Below the pieces are notes generated by a model, which saw only the letters and a program-made list of their open reading frames with translations, was not told the origin of the DNA and ran no database searches. Of a stretch of 10,754 nucleotides of DNA, positions 1-6,295 are shown in pieces; positions within the stretch are counted from its first letter, which is position 1; the number at the start of each line of letters is the position of its first letter. The translations under genes and the position numbers were made by a program. This DNA comes from Candidatus Moranbacteria bacterium UBA2206 (lineage in GTDB: Bacteria; Patescibacteriota; Minisyncoccia; Moranbacterales; UBA2206), in contig DCUU01000051.1 in NCBI GenBank assembly GCA_002328565.1, positions 1 through 10,754 on the forward strand. The letters run 5' to 3'.

Positions 1-73
1 TAACCTTTTATTATGAGCTATTGCGTAGCAACTAACATGAAAAGCTTTACCTAAGATTATTTTAATATTATAA

Positions 74-97
74 AAAAACCGCCCTAAAACAGTTTTT
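74..97 (-). terminator. Probable intrinsic terminator of the lexA-RhuM unit
   Basis: On the minus strand the sequence AAAAACTG, an 8-base loop, then CGGTTTTT can form an 8-bp stem that includes one G-U pair, and it runs straight into a T-rich tract. It lies about 54 bases past the RhuM stop codon. The stem is A/T-rich, so it is a weak terminator at best. The rest of positions 1-150 shows no gene. Confidence 0.4.
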
Positions 98-150
98 GAG
101 ATTTTTTTGATTTATTATTTCTTCCGCCAATCGCTAATTTCAATTTTCCA

Positions 151-1200
151 TTATCTTTTCTCCTTAGATTTATGTTCATCTATCGCGAGCATAAACTCTT
201 TGGTTTTTTGCTCTATTTCAAGATATCTATCAAAATCAGATTTGAATTCTCTATTTTGTATCTTTCTATATTTTTCATATTCTTCCAACGCCAAAACCTC
301 CGCCACCTCATGACTAACTTTTCCGGCATTCGTCAAAATATCATATTCGGTAAACTTAAGAAAAGCATTGAGCTTTTCCACCCAGTCTTTCATAGTCATT
401 GCCCTGCCTCGCGCCGCCTGCATCTCCGCATAATCCAGATACATATTCCCAATGCGATTCAAATGCTCCAACTCTTTTTTGTCCAAATAATTTTTGGCAA
501 TTATCGTGTCGCTCGGCATAATTTTTCCTTCCGGAGATCGCTTCCAAGAGGTCAGGCCCATTTTTTCTTTTTTACTATTCACTCGATCCGTGATTATTTC
601 TGCTGCCGTTTTACCAGTGATAGCAAAATGCAGTTTATTTTGCACGGTCGCGAAAAATTGTTTGCTTTCATAAGCTTTTGGAGAATAGTCAATTGCTGTT
701 GCATAAATATCAGTGATTTTCTGATAGATCATCCGTTCGCTGGTGCGAATGTCTTTTATTTCCTCATACAAATCGTCAAAATATCTGGCACTGAAACGAG
801 AGCCGTACTTCATTCGATTAACATCCAAGGCATAGCCTTTGTGAATATAATTTTTTAAAATTCCCGTTGCCCATTGACGAAATTGCGTGCCCCGCTCAGA
901 ATTTACTCGATAACCTACGGCAATAATCGCTTCTAAGGAATAAAATTTTGTCCAGTATTTCTTTCCGTCCGAGGCAGTTGTTAAGAAATCCTTAATAACT
1001 GAATTTTCTTCTATTTCCCCCTTTTCAAGTAAATTCTTCAAATGCATATTTACATTTGGCACTGTCGTATTAAAAAGTTCTGCCATGCGTTTTTGTGGCA
1101 ACCAAATATTTTCTTCAGAATATAAAACCTCGATATTTACCGAGCCTTCTGGTGTTTGATAAAATGCGATTTGATCATCTGGTATTTTTTTTATTGCCAT
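151..1200 (-). CDS. RhuM family protein
   Basis: This is a 349-residue cytoplasmic protein of the RhuM family, named after a gene of Salmonella pathogenicity island 3. The molecular function of the family is not established. Seen here: an N-terminal beta-rich stretch and a helix-turn-helix-like segment (about residues 33-70, LPQKRMAELF onwards), then the family hallmark at about 87-111 (YSLEAIIAVGYRVNSERG, followed by QFRQWA), and a second conserved block at 188-206 (NKLHFAITGKTAAEII). The C-terminus is charged and helical. The length is normal for the family, so the gene looks intact. The ATG at 1200 lies 6 bases after the lexA stop, with no Shine-Dalgarno site, so it is most likely cotranscribed with lexA. 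RhuM proteins resemble the N-terminal parts of phage antirepressor-type proteins, so a DNA-binding role is possible but unproven. Confidence 0.9.
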   Translation of the reverse strand: MAIKKIPDDQIAFYQTPEGSVNIEVLYSEENIWLPQKRMAELFNTTVPNVNMHLKNLLEKGEIEENSVIKDFLTTASDGKKYWTKFYSLEAIIAVGYRVNSERGTQFRQWATGILKNYIHKGYALDVNRMKYGSRFSARYFDDLYEEIKDIRTSERMIYQKITDIYATAIDYSPKAYESKQFFATVQNKLHFAITGKTAAEIITDRVNSKKEKMGLTSWKRSPEGKIMPSDTIIAKNYLDKKELEHLNRIGNMYLDYAEMQAARGRAMTMKDWVEKLNAFLKFTEYDILTNAGKVSHEVAEVLALEEYEKYRKIQNREFKSDFDRYLEIEQKTKEFMLAIDEHKSKEKR

Positions 1201-1206
1201 ATTTTT

Positions 1207-1848
1207 TTATTTTATCTTACTTAAATTCAAAATTACTTTGCCTTCAAATTGCACTTCTCCTGGGATAATGGGGATGTTTTTATATTCTGGATTTTCCGGT
1301 TTTAGATATCTTTTTCCGCCATCGGCGATAAATTTTTTCACTGTCGTTCCGTCGTCAGTTCGTGCGACAACAATATCTCCACTCTTATATTCTTTGGATT
1401 TTTTAACTAAAAGGATATCACCGTCATCAATTCCAGCGTTGATCATTGAATCTCCATAAACTGTGATAGCAAACATTTCTTCTTTAGATTTTTTCACTGC
1501 CTCATCTTCTAGAACCTTTCCTGGCAACTCAAACCAATTGAAAGCGGTTTGTTCAAGCGTTTCAATAAATGGTCCGGCCGAGCTGATGCCGACTTGCGGA
1601 ATTAATTTTTCTTTTCCCAGAAATTTTAGCCCCAAACGAGAAATTTTTATTCCTCGAGCTTGCCCTTCTTCTCGCTCAATATAGCCATTTTCTTCCAAAG
1701 CATTTAAAAAATTCAAAACCGATTGATTAGAAACCAAATTCAATGCTTCTCTAATATCAGCCAAAGTTGGAGTGAAACCGGAATCTTTGATAGTTTTATA
1801 AATTAATTCTAAAACTTTTTTCTGTTTTTGAGTAATATCTTTTTTCAT
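1207..1848 (-). CDS. lexA: LexA repressor
   Basis: SOS repressor and self-cleaving protease of 213 residues. Residues 1-70 form the LexA winged-helix DNA-binding domain (start ITQKQKKVLELI, recognition region about 25-50, wing around GYIEREEGQARG). Residues 85-213 are the S24 peptidase domain. The Ala91-Gly92 cleavage site, the nucleophile Ser134 in YGDSM and the general base Lys171 in TTVKKF are all present, so RecA-stimulated autocleavage should work. The ATG at 1848 is the only sensible start. It lies 7 bases past the -10 box of a strong promoter, so the mRNA is predicted to be leaderless. The gene is first in a unit with the RhuM gene. A palindrome inside its promoter suggests self-repression. 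The recognition helix cannot be matched to a known LexA operator class by eye. Confidence 0.95.
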   Translation of the reverse strand: MKKDITQKQKKVLELIYKTIKDSGFTPTLADIREALNLVSNQSVLNFLNALEENGYIEREEGQARGIKISRLGLKFLGKEKLIPQVGISSAGPFIETLEQTAFNWFELPGKVLEDEAVKKSKEEMFAITVYGDSMINAGIDDGDILLVKKSKEYKSGDIVVARTDDGTTVKKFIADGGKRYLKPENPEYKNIPIIPGEVQFEGKVILNLSKIK

Positions 1849-1854
1849 AACTAA

Positions 1855-1884
1855 ATTATACTATAGACCGTTTAGTCTAGTCAA
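1855..1884 (-). promoter_or_regulatory. lexA promoter with palindromic operator
   Basis: On the minus strand, -35 TTGACT (1884-1879), an 18-base spacer and -10 TATAAT (1860-1855) make a near-consensus housekeeping promoter. The spacer and the edge of the -35 hold the perfect inverted repeat TAGAC-N6-GTCTA (1864-1879), well placed for a dimeric repressor to block RNA polymerase. Autorepression by LexA is inferred from position and symmetry. Transcription should start at about 1848, on the lexA start codon. Confidence 0.75.
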
Positions 1885-1891
1885 GAAAAAG

Positions 1892-1900
1892 TTATCCACA
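1892..1900 (+). promoter_or_regulatory. Perfect DnaA-box 9-mer upstream of lexA promoter
   Basis: TTATCCACA, the consensus high-affinity DnaA box, lies 7 bases upstream of the lexA -35 element, in the short gap after the helicase stop codon. It is a single isolated box, so it is not an origin. DnaA acting as a transcription factor here is a guess. Confidence 0.4.
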
Positions 1901-1919
1901 GATTTCAAAAAAGTGCACT

Positions 1920-3461
1920 CTACAAAACCCTCATTTCCAAGATTCGATCGATTCGAAACACTCGATCGTCATTTCTCGCCAAGCATCGGGCGATAACGCC
2001 AAGAAATTCTTTTTCCATATATTCCATCTGGCCGAATTTTCTTGGCAAAATCACTCGTTTTGATTTTGTGTCATTAGATTTCAGATAGGTTATTTCCAAT
2101 TGCTTTTTGTTCTTTATAGAATCTTTGATAATTTCAATCTTCTTTTCCAACGGCAAATTATTCTGCGAAATTTCATATTGAAAATAGGTCAAAAATTTCA
2201 CCACTCGCCAATCCATCCAAATATGTTTTTTCAAAATTTTCTTTTTGAGAATTATCCCTTCTAGTGTTGTGCAACGACTCAAAGCCACATACATTTGACC
2301 ATGAGCAAATGTTCCTCGATCGATATCAATTATCACTTTGTCAAAAGTTTTCCCTTGGCTTTTATGAATTGTCACCGACCAAGCCAATTTCAAAGGATAT
2401 TGTGTGAAAGATCCAATCGTTCGACTTCCAAGCCGTCCCTTGTTTTCATCAAAATAAAATTCAAACAGTTCCCAAGTATAAGGAAAAACTTCCACCGTCA
2501 TTCCGCTGTTTAGTTTTACCTTAATAAGACTTTCTTCCTCTTCTCCTTCAATTGAAATTATTTTTCCGATCGTTCCGTTCACCCAGCGTTTTTCTCGGTC
2601 ATTATTGAGAAACATTATCTGTGCTCCGATTTTGACTGAAAAAAGTTTTTCCGTCGGTAAATATTTTTCGTCAAATTTTCCTTCAATTTCTCCTTGATAG
2701 TGAAAAATTTGGGTTGACAATTTTTCCAATTCTCGCTTATTTACTTCCTGCGAAACTCGATTAGTCGGAGTGAGATGAATGAAAAAATCATTTTGCTTTC
2801 TTTCAAAATCAGGAAAGTATCTTTCATTGATCAATTCCAATCCATCGTCATTGATGGAATTATTGCGAATAGCATTGAGCAAACTGATGAACTTTTCGTC
2901 TTTTTGGCGATATATTTTTTCCAGCTCGATAAATTCCAAAGAAAAATCTTGGCGTGAAAAAACTTTAGCCGAAAAAAAATATTCACTGTCATATTCTTTT
3001 TTGAAAATCATCCGCTCATTGCCAACTACTACGGGTGGCAATTGATATAAATCGCCAATGAAAATCATTTGAATTCCCCCAAAAGGAGCATTTGATTTTT
3101 TTCCGTTTACTCGCAAAAATTTGTCCACACAATCCAACAAATCAGCCCGCACCATAGAAATTTCATCGATAATAATGGCGTCTAATTTTCCATAAATCTT
3201 TTTGGGAGATTTTCGACCAGCTTTTTCTGGGGTAATATTTGGCTTGAAACGAAAAAAAGAATGGATGGTTTGACCCTTGATGTTCACGGCCGCCACACCC
3301 GTTGGAGCCAAGACGGCCACTTTCTTTTTGGTATGATTTCTAAAATAATCCAACAAAGTCGATTTCCCCGTGCCGGCTTTTCCCGTGATAAAAACATTCT
3401 TAGAAGAATTTTCCAAAATATCCAGTGTCCGCTTAAATTGTTCGTTTATCTCCAACGGCAT
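1920..3461 (-). CDS. Pif1-like SF1B DNA helicase with C-terminal WYL domain
   Basis: ATP-dependent 5'-3' DNA helicase of the Pif1/RecD-like group, 513 residues from the ATG at 3461. Motifs in order (that numbering): Walker A GKAGTGKS (27-34), TIHSFF (65-70), Walker B IIIDEISM (96-103), motif III GDLYQLPPV (136-144), motif V TIHKSQGKTFDKV (about 364-376) and motif VI YVALSRCTTLEGI (391-403). Residues about 440-513 match a WYL domain (EITYL, RVILPRKFG, CLARNDDRVFRIDRI), a fusion known in bacterial Pif1 enzymes where WYL is a nucleic-acid-binding accessory module. An upstream GTG at 3521 would add 20 residues and overlap the Fic gene by 29 bases; I prefer 3461 because family members begin near this point, just before the Walker A helix. 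The gene follows the Fic gene by 31 bases and has no promoter of its own that I can see. Likely role: fork, G-quadruplex or recombination-intermediate processing. Confidence 0.92.
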   Translation of the reverse strand: MPLEINEQFKRTLDILENSSKNVFITGKAGTGKSTLLDYFRNHTKKKVAVLAPTGVAAVNIKGQTIHSFFRFKPNITPEKAGRKSPKKIYGKLDAIIIDEISMVRADLLDCVDKFLRVNGKKSNAPFGGIQMIFIGDLYQLPPVVVGNERMIFKKEYDSEYFFSAKVFSRQDFSLEFIELEKIYRQKDEKFISLLNAIRNNSINDDGLELINERYFPDFERKQNDFFIHLTPTNRVSQEVNKRELEKLSTQIFHYQGEIEGKFDEKYLPTEKLFSVKIGAQIMFLNNDREKRWVNGTIGKIISIEGEEEESLIKVKLNSGMTVEVFPYTWELFEFYFDENKGRLGSRTIGSFTQYPLKLAWSVTIHKSQGKTFDKVIIDIDRGTFAHGQMYVALSRCTTLEGIILKKKILKKHIWMDWRVVKFLTYFQYEISQNNLPLEKKIEIIKDSIKNKKQLEITYLKSNDTKSKRVILPRKFGQMEYMEKEFLGVIARCLARNDDRVFRIDRILEMRVL

Positions 3462-3492
3462 AAATTTATTTCGCCAAAAATATTTCTCAAGC

Positions 3493-4371
3493 CTAATTTT
3501 CAACACCAATTTTCCAAACACCTTTTTCCAAAAATGCTTCGATTGTTTGACGATTTGCCTTATTGATTAAGTTGGAATGTGAAAGCTTATTGCTCTTAGC
3601 ATACTCAACTAGGGTGATAATTTTTTTGCCTTCTAAATATGCCAGTCGTTTGTGATAACTGTTTGTGAGCGCTTTACCCACTATCTCTTCCATAATATCA
3701 GTTGCACCCTTGGCATCGAAATCTCCAAAGGCTTCATAATATTTTTGTCTATCAATAAATTTTATATTAATCGGCACAAACCCTTCTCGCAAAAGCAAAT
3801 AATTATTAATGACGCGTCCAATCCGACCATTGCCATCACAAAAGGGATGCGTATGCTCAAAGACCAGATGCAATTTAGCAATGCGCCTTATTATATTTTC
3901 GTGACTCATGGCGCTATACTCAGACAACATTTTTTCTAACCGCCCGACGACTTCTTTTGGATTAGGAGCGATGTAACTGCCAACTCTCACAAACTCATTC
4001 TCTGCTCTAAATCTCCCAGCGATATCATCGCGGATATTAGAAATAAGCATTTTGTGTAATGACAAAATAACTGGAAGTGTAAGCTCCTGTTCTTTGGATT
4101 TTTTTTCAATATATTCCACCACTCGCGCCAAATTCTTGGCTTCAAAAATTTCTCGTTCACTAATAAACCGATCTAGATCGATTTGCAAAAGGATTTTTTC
4201 CGTTTCTTCGAGAGAAAGCGTGCTATTTTCGATAGCATTAGAATTATATACCTGGTCAGCCACTTCAGCCTCCGTAATAAGCGAGATTAAAGCCTCTTTA
4301 CCTATAGATACTTTGTAATATCTTTCTCGTAATTCGCTTATCTTCCCGTAAGCATTAAGTATTTTTGTCAT
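3493..4371 (-). CDS. Fic family protein, probable protein AMP-transferase (class II)
   Basis: This 292-residue Fic-domain enzyme should transfer AMP from ATP to a hydroxyl side chain of a target protein. The catalytic loop HPFCDGNGRIGR is complete (His175 to Arg186; His175 is the catalytic base). An N-terminal inhibitory helix is present: SNAIEN (44-49) fits the (S/T)xxxE(G/N) motif, with Glu48 as the inhibitory residue. This makes it a class II, self-inhibited Fic protein that needs no separate antitoxin. The last 45 residues (ITLVEYAKSNKLSHSN onwards) look like a winged-helix domain, common in this architecture, and could bind DNA. The ATG at 4371 has no Shine-Dalgarno site and lies about 20 bases from the predicted transcription start. 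The helicase gene follows in the same unit. The target protein cannot be read from sequence. Confidence 0.93.
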   Translation of the reverse strand: MTKILNAYGKISELRERYYKVSIGKEALISLITEAEVADQVYNSNAIENSTLSLEETEKILLQIDLDRFISEREIFEAKNLARVVEYIEKKSKEQELTLPVILSLHKMLISNIRDDIAGRFRAENEFVRVGSYIAPNPKEVVGRLEKMLSEYSAMSHENIIRRIAKLHLVFEHTHPFCDGNGRIGRVINNYLLLREGFVPINIKFIDRQKYYEAFGDFDAKGATDIMEEIVGKALTNSYHKRLAYLEGKKIITLVEYAKSNKLSHSNLINKANRQTIEAFLEKGVWKIGVEN

Positions 4372-4397
4372 AGTTTAGTATCATTAATTATACTACT

Positions 4398-4425
4398 ATT
4401 ATACACTTTTTCACGGTTTTGTCAA
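4398..4425 (-). promoter_or_regulatory. Fic-helicase operon promoter
   Basis: On the minus strand, TTGACA (4425-4420), a 16-base spacer and TATAAT (4403-4398) both match consensus exactly. One copy of the CCGTGAAAA repeat fills the spacer and the -35 lies between two inverted copies, so a protein bound to the repeats would occlude the promoter. A second TATAAT sits at 4392-4387 without a matching -35. Confidence 0.75.
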
Positions 4426-4472
4426 CATAACCGTGAAAATGTATGCTTTTTTGATACTTTTTCACGGTTTTG
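4405..4472. repeat. Three-copy CCGTGAAAA half-site array (candidate operator)
   Basis: TTTTCACGGTT at 4408-4418 and AACCGTGAAAA at 4429-4439 form a perfect 11-base inverted repeat around a 10-base centre. A third copy at 4459-4469 is part of a 17-base exact direct repeat of the first (ACTTTTTCACGGTTTTG at 4405-4421 and 4456-4472, offset 51 bases, close to five helical turns). The array overlaps the Fic promoter. The regulator is unknown; the Fic C-terminal winged-helix-like domain and the neighbouring RhuM or Bro-N proteins are candidates. Confidence 0.75.
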
Positions 4473-4553
4473 AGTATATTCCTTCAATCTAAAATATTTT
4501 TCAATAAATAAAAACCACTATTGAGAAAGTTTTTGGTGTTTTTATTCTTTTAA

Positions 4554-5396
4554 TTATTTCAATCTCTTTCTATCTTTCAGCTCCAAAAAATTCTTCTCAG
4601 AAACAATCGAGCGCCCCAATTTTTTCTCCAGTTCGGCTTTAGCATTACCGGCAATTCTTCCGCCAAACTTAGCATCTTCTTGTAATTTTTCCAAACCTCT
4701 TGAATCTTCATTGCGATGAATCTCCGTAGTGGATCTTTCGCCGAGCATCGTAAAAATAAGCTCAAAGTCATCCATGTGATCACGCAAATTTTCTCTTTCG
4801 AGACCTTTGAGATTTTTATACTGCCTAGGTGTTATTCCAAAAGTAGCCTTGGAAATTTCTGCCTTTAAAATTTCATAATCTTTTTGCTCTCTCGCTCCGC
4901 GATTTTGCCATTCATCAGTCAACTCTTCCCGAATCGCAATTCCGCGCATTCTTTTTTCAATCCAGCCATCTGGATAGCCTTTGAGCTTGTATAAAACTCT
5001 AGTTCTTTTGGTAGCTAGTTCAGGATCTTCAATTTCTTGAATTCTTTCATATCCAACCCGAGCCAACCAACGCTTCATCGGCTCGGCCTTAGGAGACGGA
5101 ATCGATTGGATAATACGAAGCATTCCTTCCGTGTTAGCGCAATCAGTTTCACGCATTTTTCCGTCCGATGCTTTCAATTTCAACTGTTCCCAAAATGGGA
5201 ACGGTTCAGATATATCCTTGTCTCGTTCTTTTATTTTAGCCCAATATGTTTTTGGTTGCGGACTATCTGTTAAAATTCTAATGATATCCACAACTGAAAA
5301 CCACCACTCCTTTTGAAAGATAGTTTTTCTAATTTCTTTGCCTCTGAAAATAGCAATTTGATTGCCACTTTCAATATTGTTTTTTTCTTTTTTCAT
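4554..5396 (-). CDS. Bro-N / DinD-like protein
   Basis: This 280-residue protein has an N-terminal Bro-N-type domain (about 12-120: IAIFRGKEIRKTIFQKEWWFSVVDIIRIL, then the ANTEGMLRIIQSIPSPKAEPMKRWLA block at 87-112) as in phage antirepressors. The C-terminal part (about 150-270: EELTDEWQNRG, FGITPRQYKNLKGL, LRDHMDDFELIFTMLGE, GNAKAELEKKLGRSI) resembles E. coli DinD. DinD is an SOS-induced protein that inhibits RecA filaments, which fits the nearby lexA gene. The similarity is read by eye and the exact function is inferred. The ATG at 5396 follows a predicted leader of about 23 bases without a Shine-Dalgarno site. The protein is very basic and cytoplasmic. It is transcribed alone: about 180 non-coding bases separate it from the Fic gene. 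Confidence 0.82.
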   Translation of the reverse strand: MKKEKNNIESGNQIAIFRGKEIRKTIFQKEWWFSVVDIIRILTDSPQPKTYWAKIKERDKDISEPFPFWEQLKLKASDGKMRETDCANTEGMLRIIQSIPSPKAEPMKRWLARVGYERIQEIEDPELATKRTRVLYKLKGYPDGWIEKRMRGIAIREELTDEWQNRGAREQKDYEILKAEISKATFGITPRQYKNLKGLERENLRDHMDDFELIFTMLGERSTTEIHRNEDSRGLEKLQEDAKFGGRIAGNAKAELEKKLGRSIVSEKNFLELKDRKRLK

Positions 5397-5421
5397 TTTT
5401 TTATAATAACATTTATTACAA

Positions 5422-5459
5422 TGATATTATATCACCATATCAAACCTTGGCAAGTTTTG
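5422..5459 (-). promoter_or_regulatory. Bro-N/DinD-like gene promoter with two palindromes
   Basis: On the minus strand, -35 TTGCCA (5453-5448), a 16-base spacer and -10 TATAAT (5431-5426). The -35 sits inside a 19-base palindrome, CAAAACTTG-C-CAAGGTTTG (5441-5459, one mismatched pair). The -10 sits inside a perfect 13-base palindrome, TGATAT-T-ATATCA (5422-5434). Neither resembles the TAGAC-N6-GTCTA palindrome at lexA, so LexA control is not supported by sequence identity; a different repressor, possibly the gene's own product, is more likely. Confidence 0.6.
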
Positions 5460-5462
5460 ACA

Positions 5463-5471
5463 TGTGGATAA
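5463..5471 (-). promoter_or_regulatory. Perfect DnaA-box 9-mer upstream of Bro-N promoter
   Basis: TTATCCACA on the minus strand, 9 bases upstream of the -35 element and immediately after the stop codon of the TsaB-like gene. It repeats, in opposite orientation relative to transcription, the box found next to the lexA promoter; the shared word is 10 bases, GTTATCCACA. Confidence 0.4.
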
Positions 5472-5744
5472 CTATTCTTTGTTTTTTAGATTCCACTCCC
5501 ACGCGTTAGCCACTGATTTGGCGATGCGGGTGGTGGTGAAGTTGTCTTCTTGATCGCTGTCCACGGTCACTTTTTTGATATCCTCAAGCTTTAGTTTATT
5601 TTTTCGAAGAAGTCGATCAATTTCCGGTAAAAGCTTCTCCGAAAGACTATGCTCTTCCACAATATCCAAAAAATCCACTTCTTTTTTGTTTTGAAGCAGT
5701 ACTATGCTAATTTTTCGCTCCTTTATTTTGATTATAATTTCCAT
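5472..5744 (-). CDS. Short TsaB-like protein (N-terminal-domain fragment)
   Basis: This 90-residue protein resembles the N-terminal half of TsaB, the inactive ASKHA-fold partner in tRNA threonylcarbamoyladenosine (t6A) synthesis. The segment EHSLSEKLLPEIDRLLRKNK (31-50) followed by LKLEDIKKVTV (51-61) matches the TsaB helix and strand that precede the GPGSFTGLRI loop. Here that loop is replaced by SDQEDNFTTTRIAKSVANAW. Full TsaB is usually over 200 residues, so the C-terminal half is missing, as is the usual N-terminal DTS motif. It may be a reduced partner protein or a relic; the reading frame is clean. I chose the ATG at 5744; a TTG at 5750 is also possible. It starts after the terminator of the secreted-protein gene. 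A role in t6A synthesis is inferred from similarity only. Confidence 0.6.
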   Translation of the reverse strand: MEIIIKIKERKISIVLLQNKKEVDFLDIVEEHSLSEKLLPEIDRLLRKNKLKLEDIKKVTVDSDQEDNFTTTRIAKSVANAWEWNLKNKE

Positions 5745-5761
5745 ATTCAAATCATCTCACA

Positions 5762-5802
5762 AAAAAAACAAAAAAACAATCCCGAGCGCTCGGGATTGTT
5801 TT
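5762..5802 (-). terminator. Strong intrinsic terminator of the secreted-protein gene
   Basis: A perfect 30-base palindrome (5773-5802, core AATCCCGAG/CTCGGGATT) is followed on the minus strand by two T-runs. It lies 31 bases past the stop codon at 5833. On the plus strand the tail is only TTTT inside the stem, so it works mainly leftward. A second small palindrome, ATGCAAA-A-TTTGCAT (5805-5819), precedes it. Confidence 0.88.
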
Positions 5803-5832
5803 CCATGCAAAATTTGCATATTTGACGAAAAA

Positions 5833-6228
5833 TTATCTATTGCAATTTGCTCCTCTGCCCATTCCACGGCCTTGTCCATCACCATTTCTAAGCCCTAATC
5901 CCAATTCAGCTCTGATTTTTTTCGCTTCCTCTGTCTTTCCTTCTAGCGCCAGTTTATGCGCCTCGGCAAAGCGAGAAAAATTTCCTTCATTTATAACTTG
6001 GGTCGCTCGTCCTCTACCAGCCATAAGTTCTTTCCATGCGTTGTAATCATTGTTTTCAAAAGCCTTAGTCATAGCCGTATGACGCTCAGTTGTATAATTT
6101 GGACCTTTGACATTCGGGTCACCCTGGTAGGCACTCACATATAATGCTGATCCGACTAAGCCGGCAGTAGCCATTAGCATACTTGTTCCGATTAGAAATT
6201 TTTTGCCTAGATATTTTTTAGCTTCCAT
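5833..6228 (-). CDS. Small secreted protein, candidate ECF-sigma target
   Basis: This 131-residue protein has a signal peptide: basic MEAKKYLGKK, a hydrophobic core at 11-31, and a probable cleavage after VSA (33). Mature part: a helical region with AFENNDYNAWKELMAGRGR (56-74) and VINEGNFSRFAEAHKLALEGKTEEAKKIRAELGLG (78-112), then a Gly/Arg-rich tail (RNGDGQGRGMGRGANCNR). Similar short exported proteins occur in Patescibacteria, but I know of no assigned function. The alternating helical segments loosely recall small periplasmic stress proteins of the Spy/CpxP type, with no clear homology. Its promoter copies the one in front of the sigma factor gene, so it is probably switched on by that sigma factor under envelope stress. 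A strong terminator follows, so it is transcribed alone or as the end of the sigma unit. Confidence 0.85.
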   Translation of the reverse strand: MEAKKYLGKKFLIGTSMLMATAGLVGSALYVSAYQGDPNVKGPNYTTERHTAMTKAFENNDYNAWKELMAGRGRATQVINEGNFSRFAEAHKLALEGKTEEAKKIRAELGLGLRNGDGQGRGMGRGANCNR

Positions 6229-6295
6229 ATTTTTTTACTTTTAATTATTAACGATAGAAGTGATCAGCTTCTTGAGAAAATTTCTCTCGACTTAT

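Noticed and set aside
21..32. TTGCGTAGCAAC on the plus strand, 10 of 12 bases like the ECF -10 block
   Set aside because: The bases 15 upstream do not fit TTGAAA (part is outside the window), and no plus-strand gene follows.
172..858. Long plus-strand open frame of 228 codons opposite the RhuM gene
   Set aside because: It is the complement of a clearly homologous gene, is very rich in Phe and Ile as expected for antisense of A/T-rich DNA, and has no domain or ribosome-binding site. Other open frames opposite genes were left out for the same reason.
3462..3521. Longer helicase start at GTG 3521
   Set aside because: The extra 20 residues do not look like the family, and the start overlaps the Fic gene by 29 bases; ATG 3461 fits better.
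4498..4545. Possible terminator after the Bro-N/DinD gene (ACCA/TGGT with a T-run on the minus strand)
   Set aside because: Only about four stem pairs without bulges; too weak to call.
4554..5396. Bro-N gene as the remains of a prophage
   Set aside because: No capsid, terminase, integrase or lysis genes are present. The amidase is a lipoprotein of the cell-wall-turnover type rather than an endolysin, so a prophage is not supported.
1864..5459. One common LexA box for lexA, Fic and Bro-N promoters
   Set aside because: The three palindromes have different sequences (TAGAC/GTCTA, CCGTGAAAA, CTTG/CAAG); no shared site was found.
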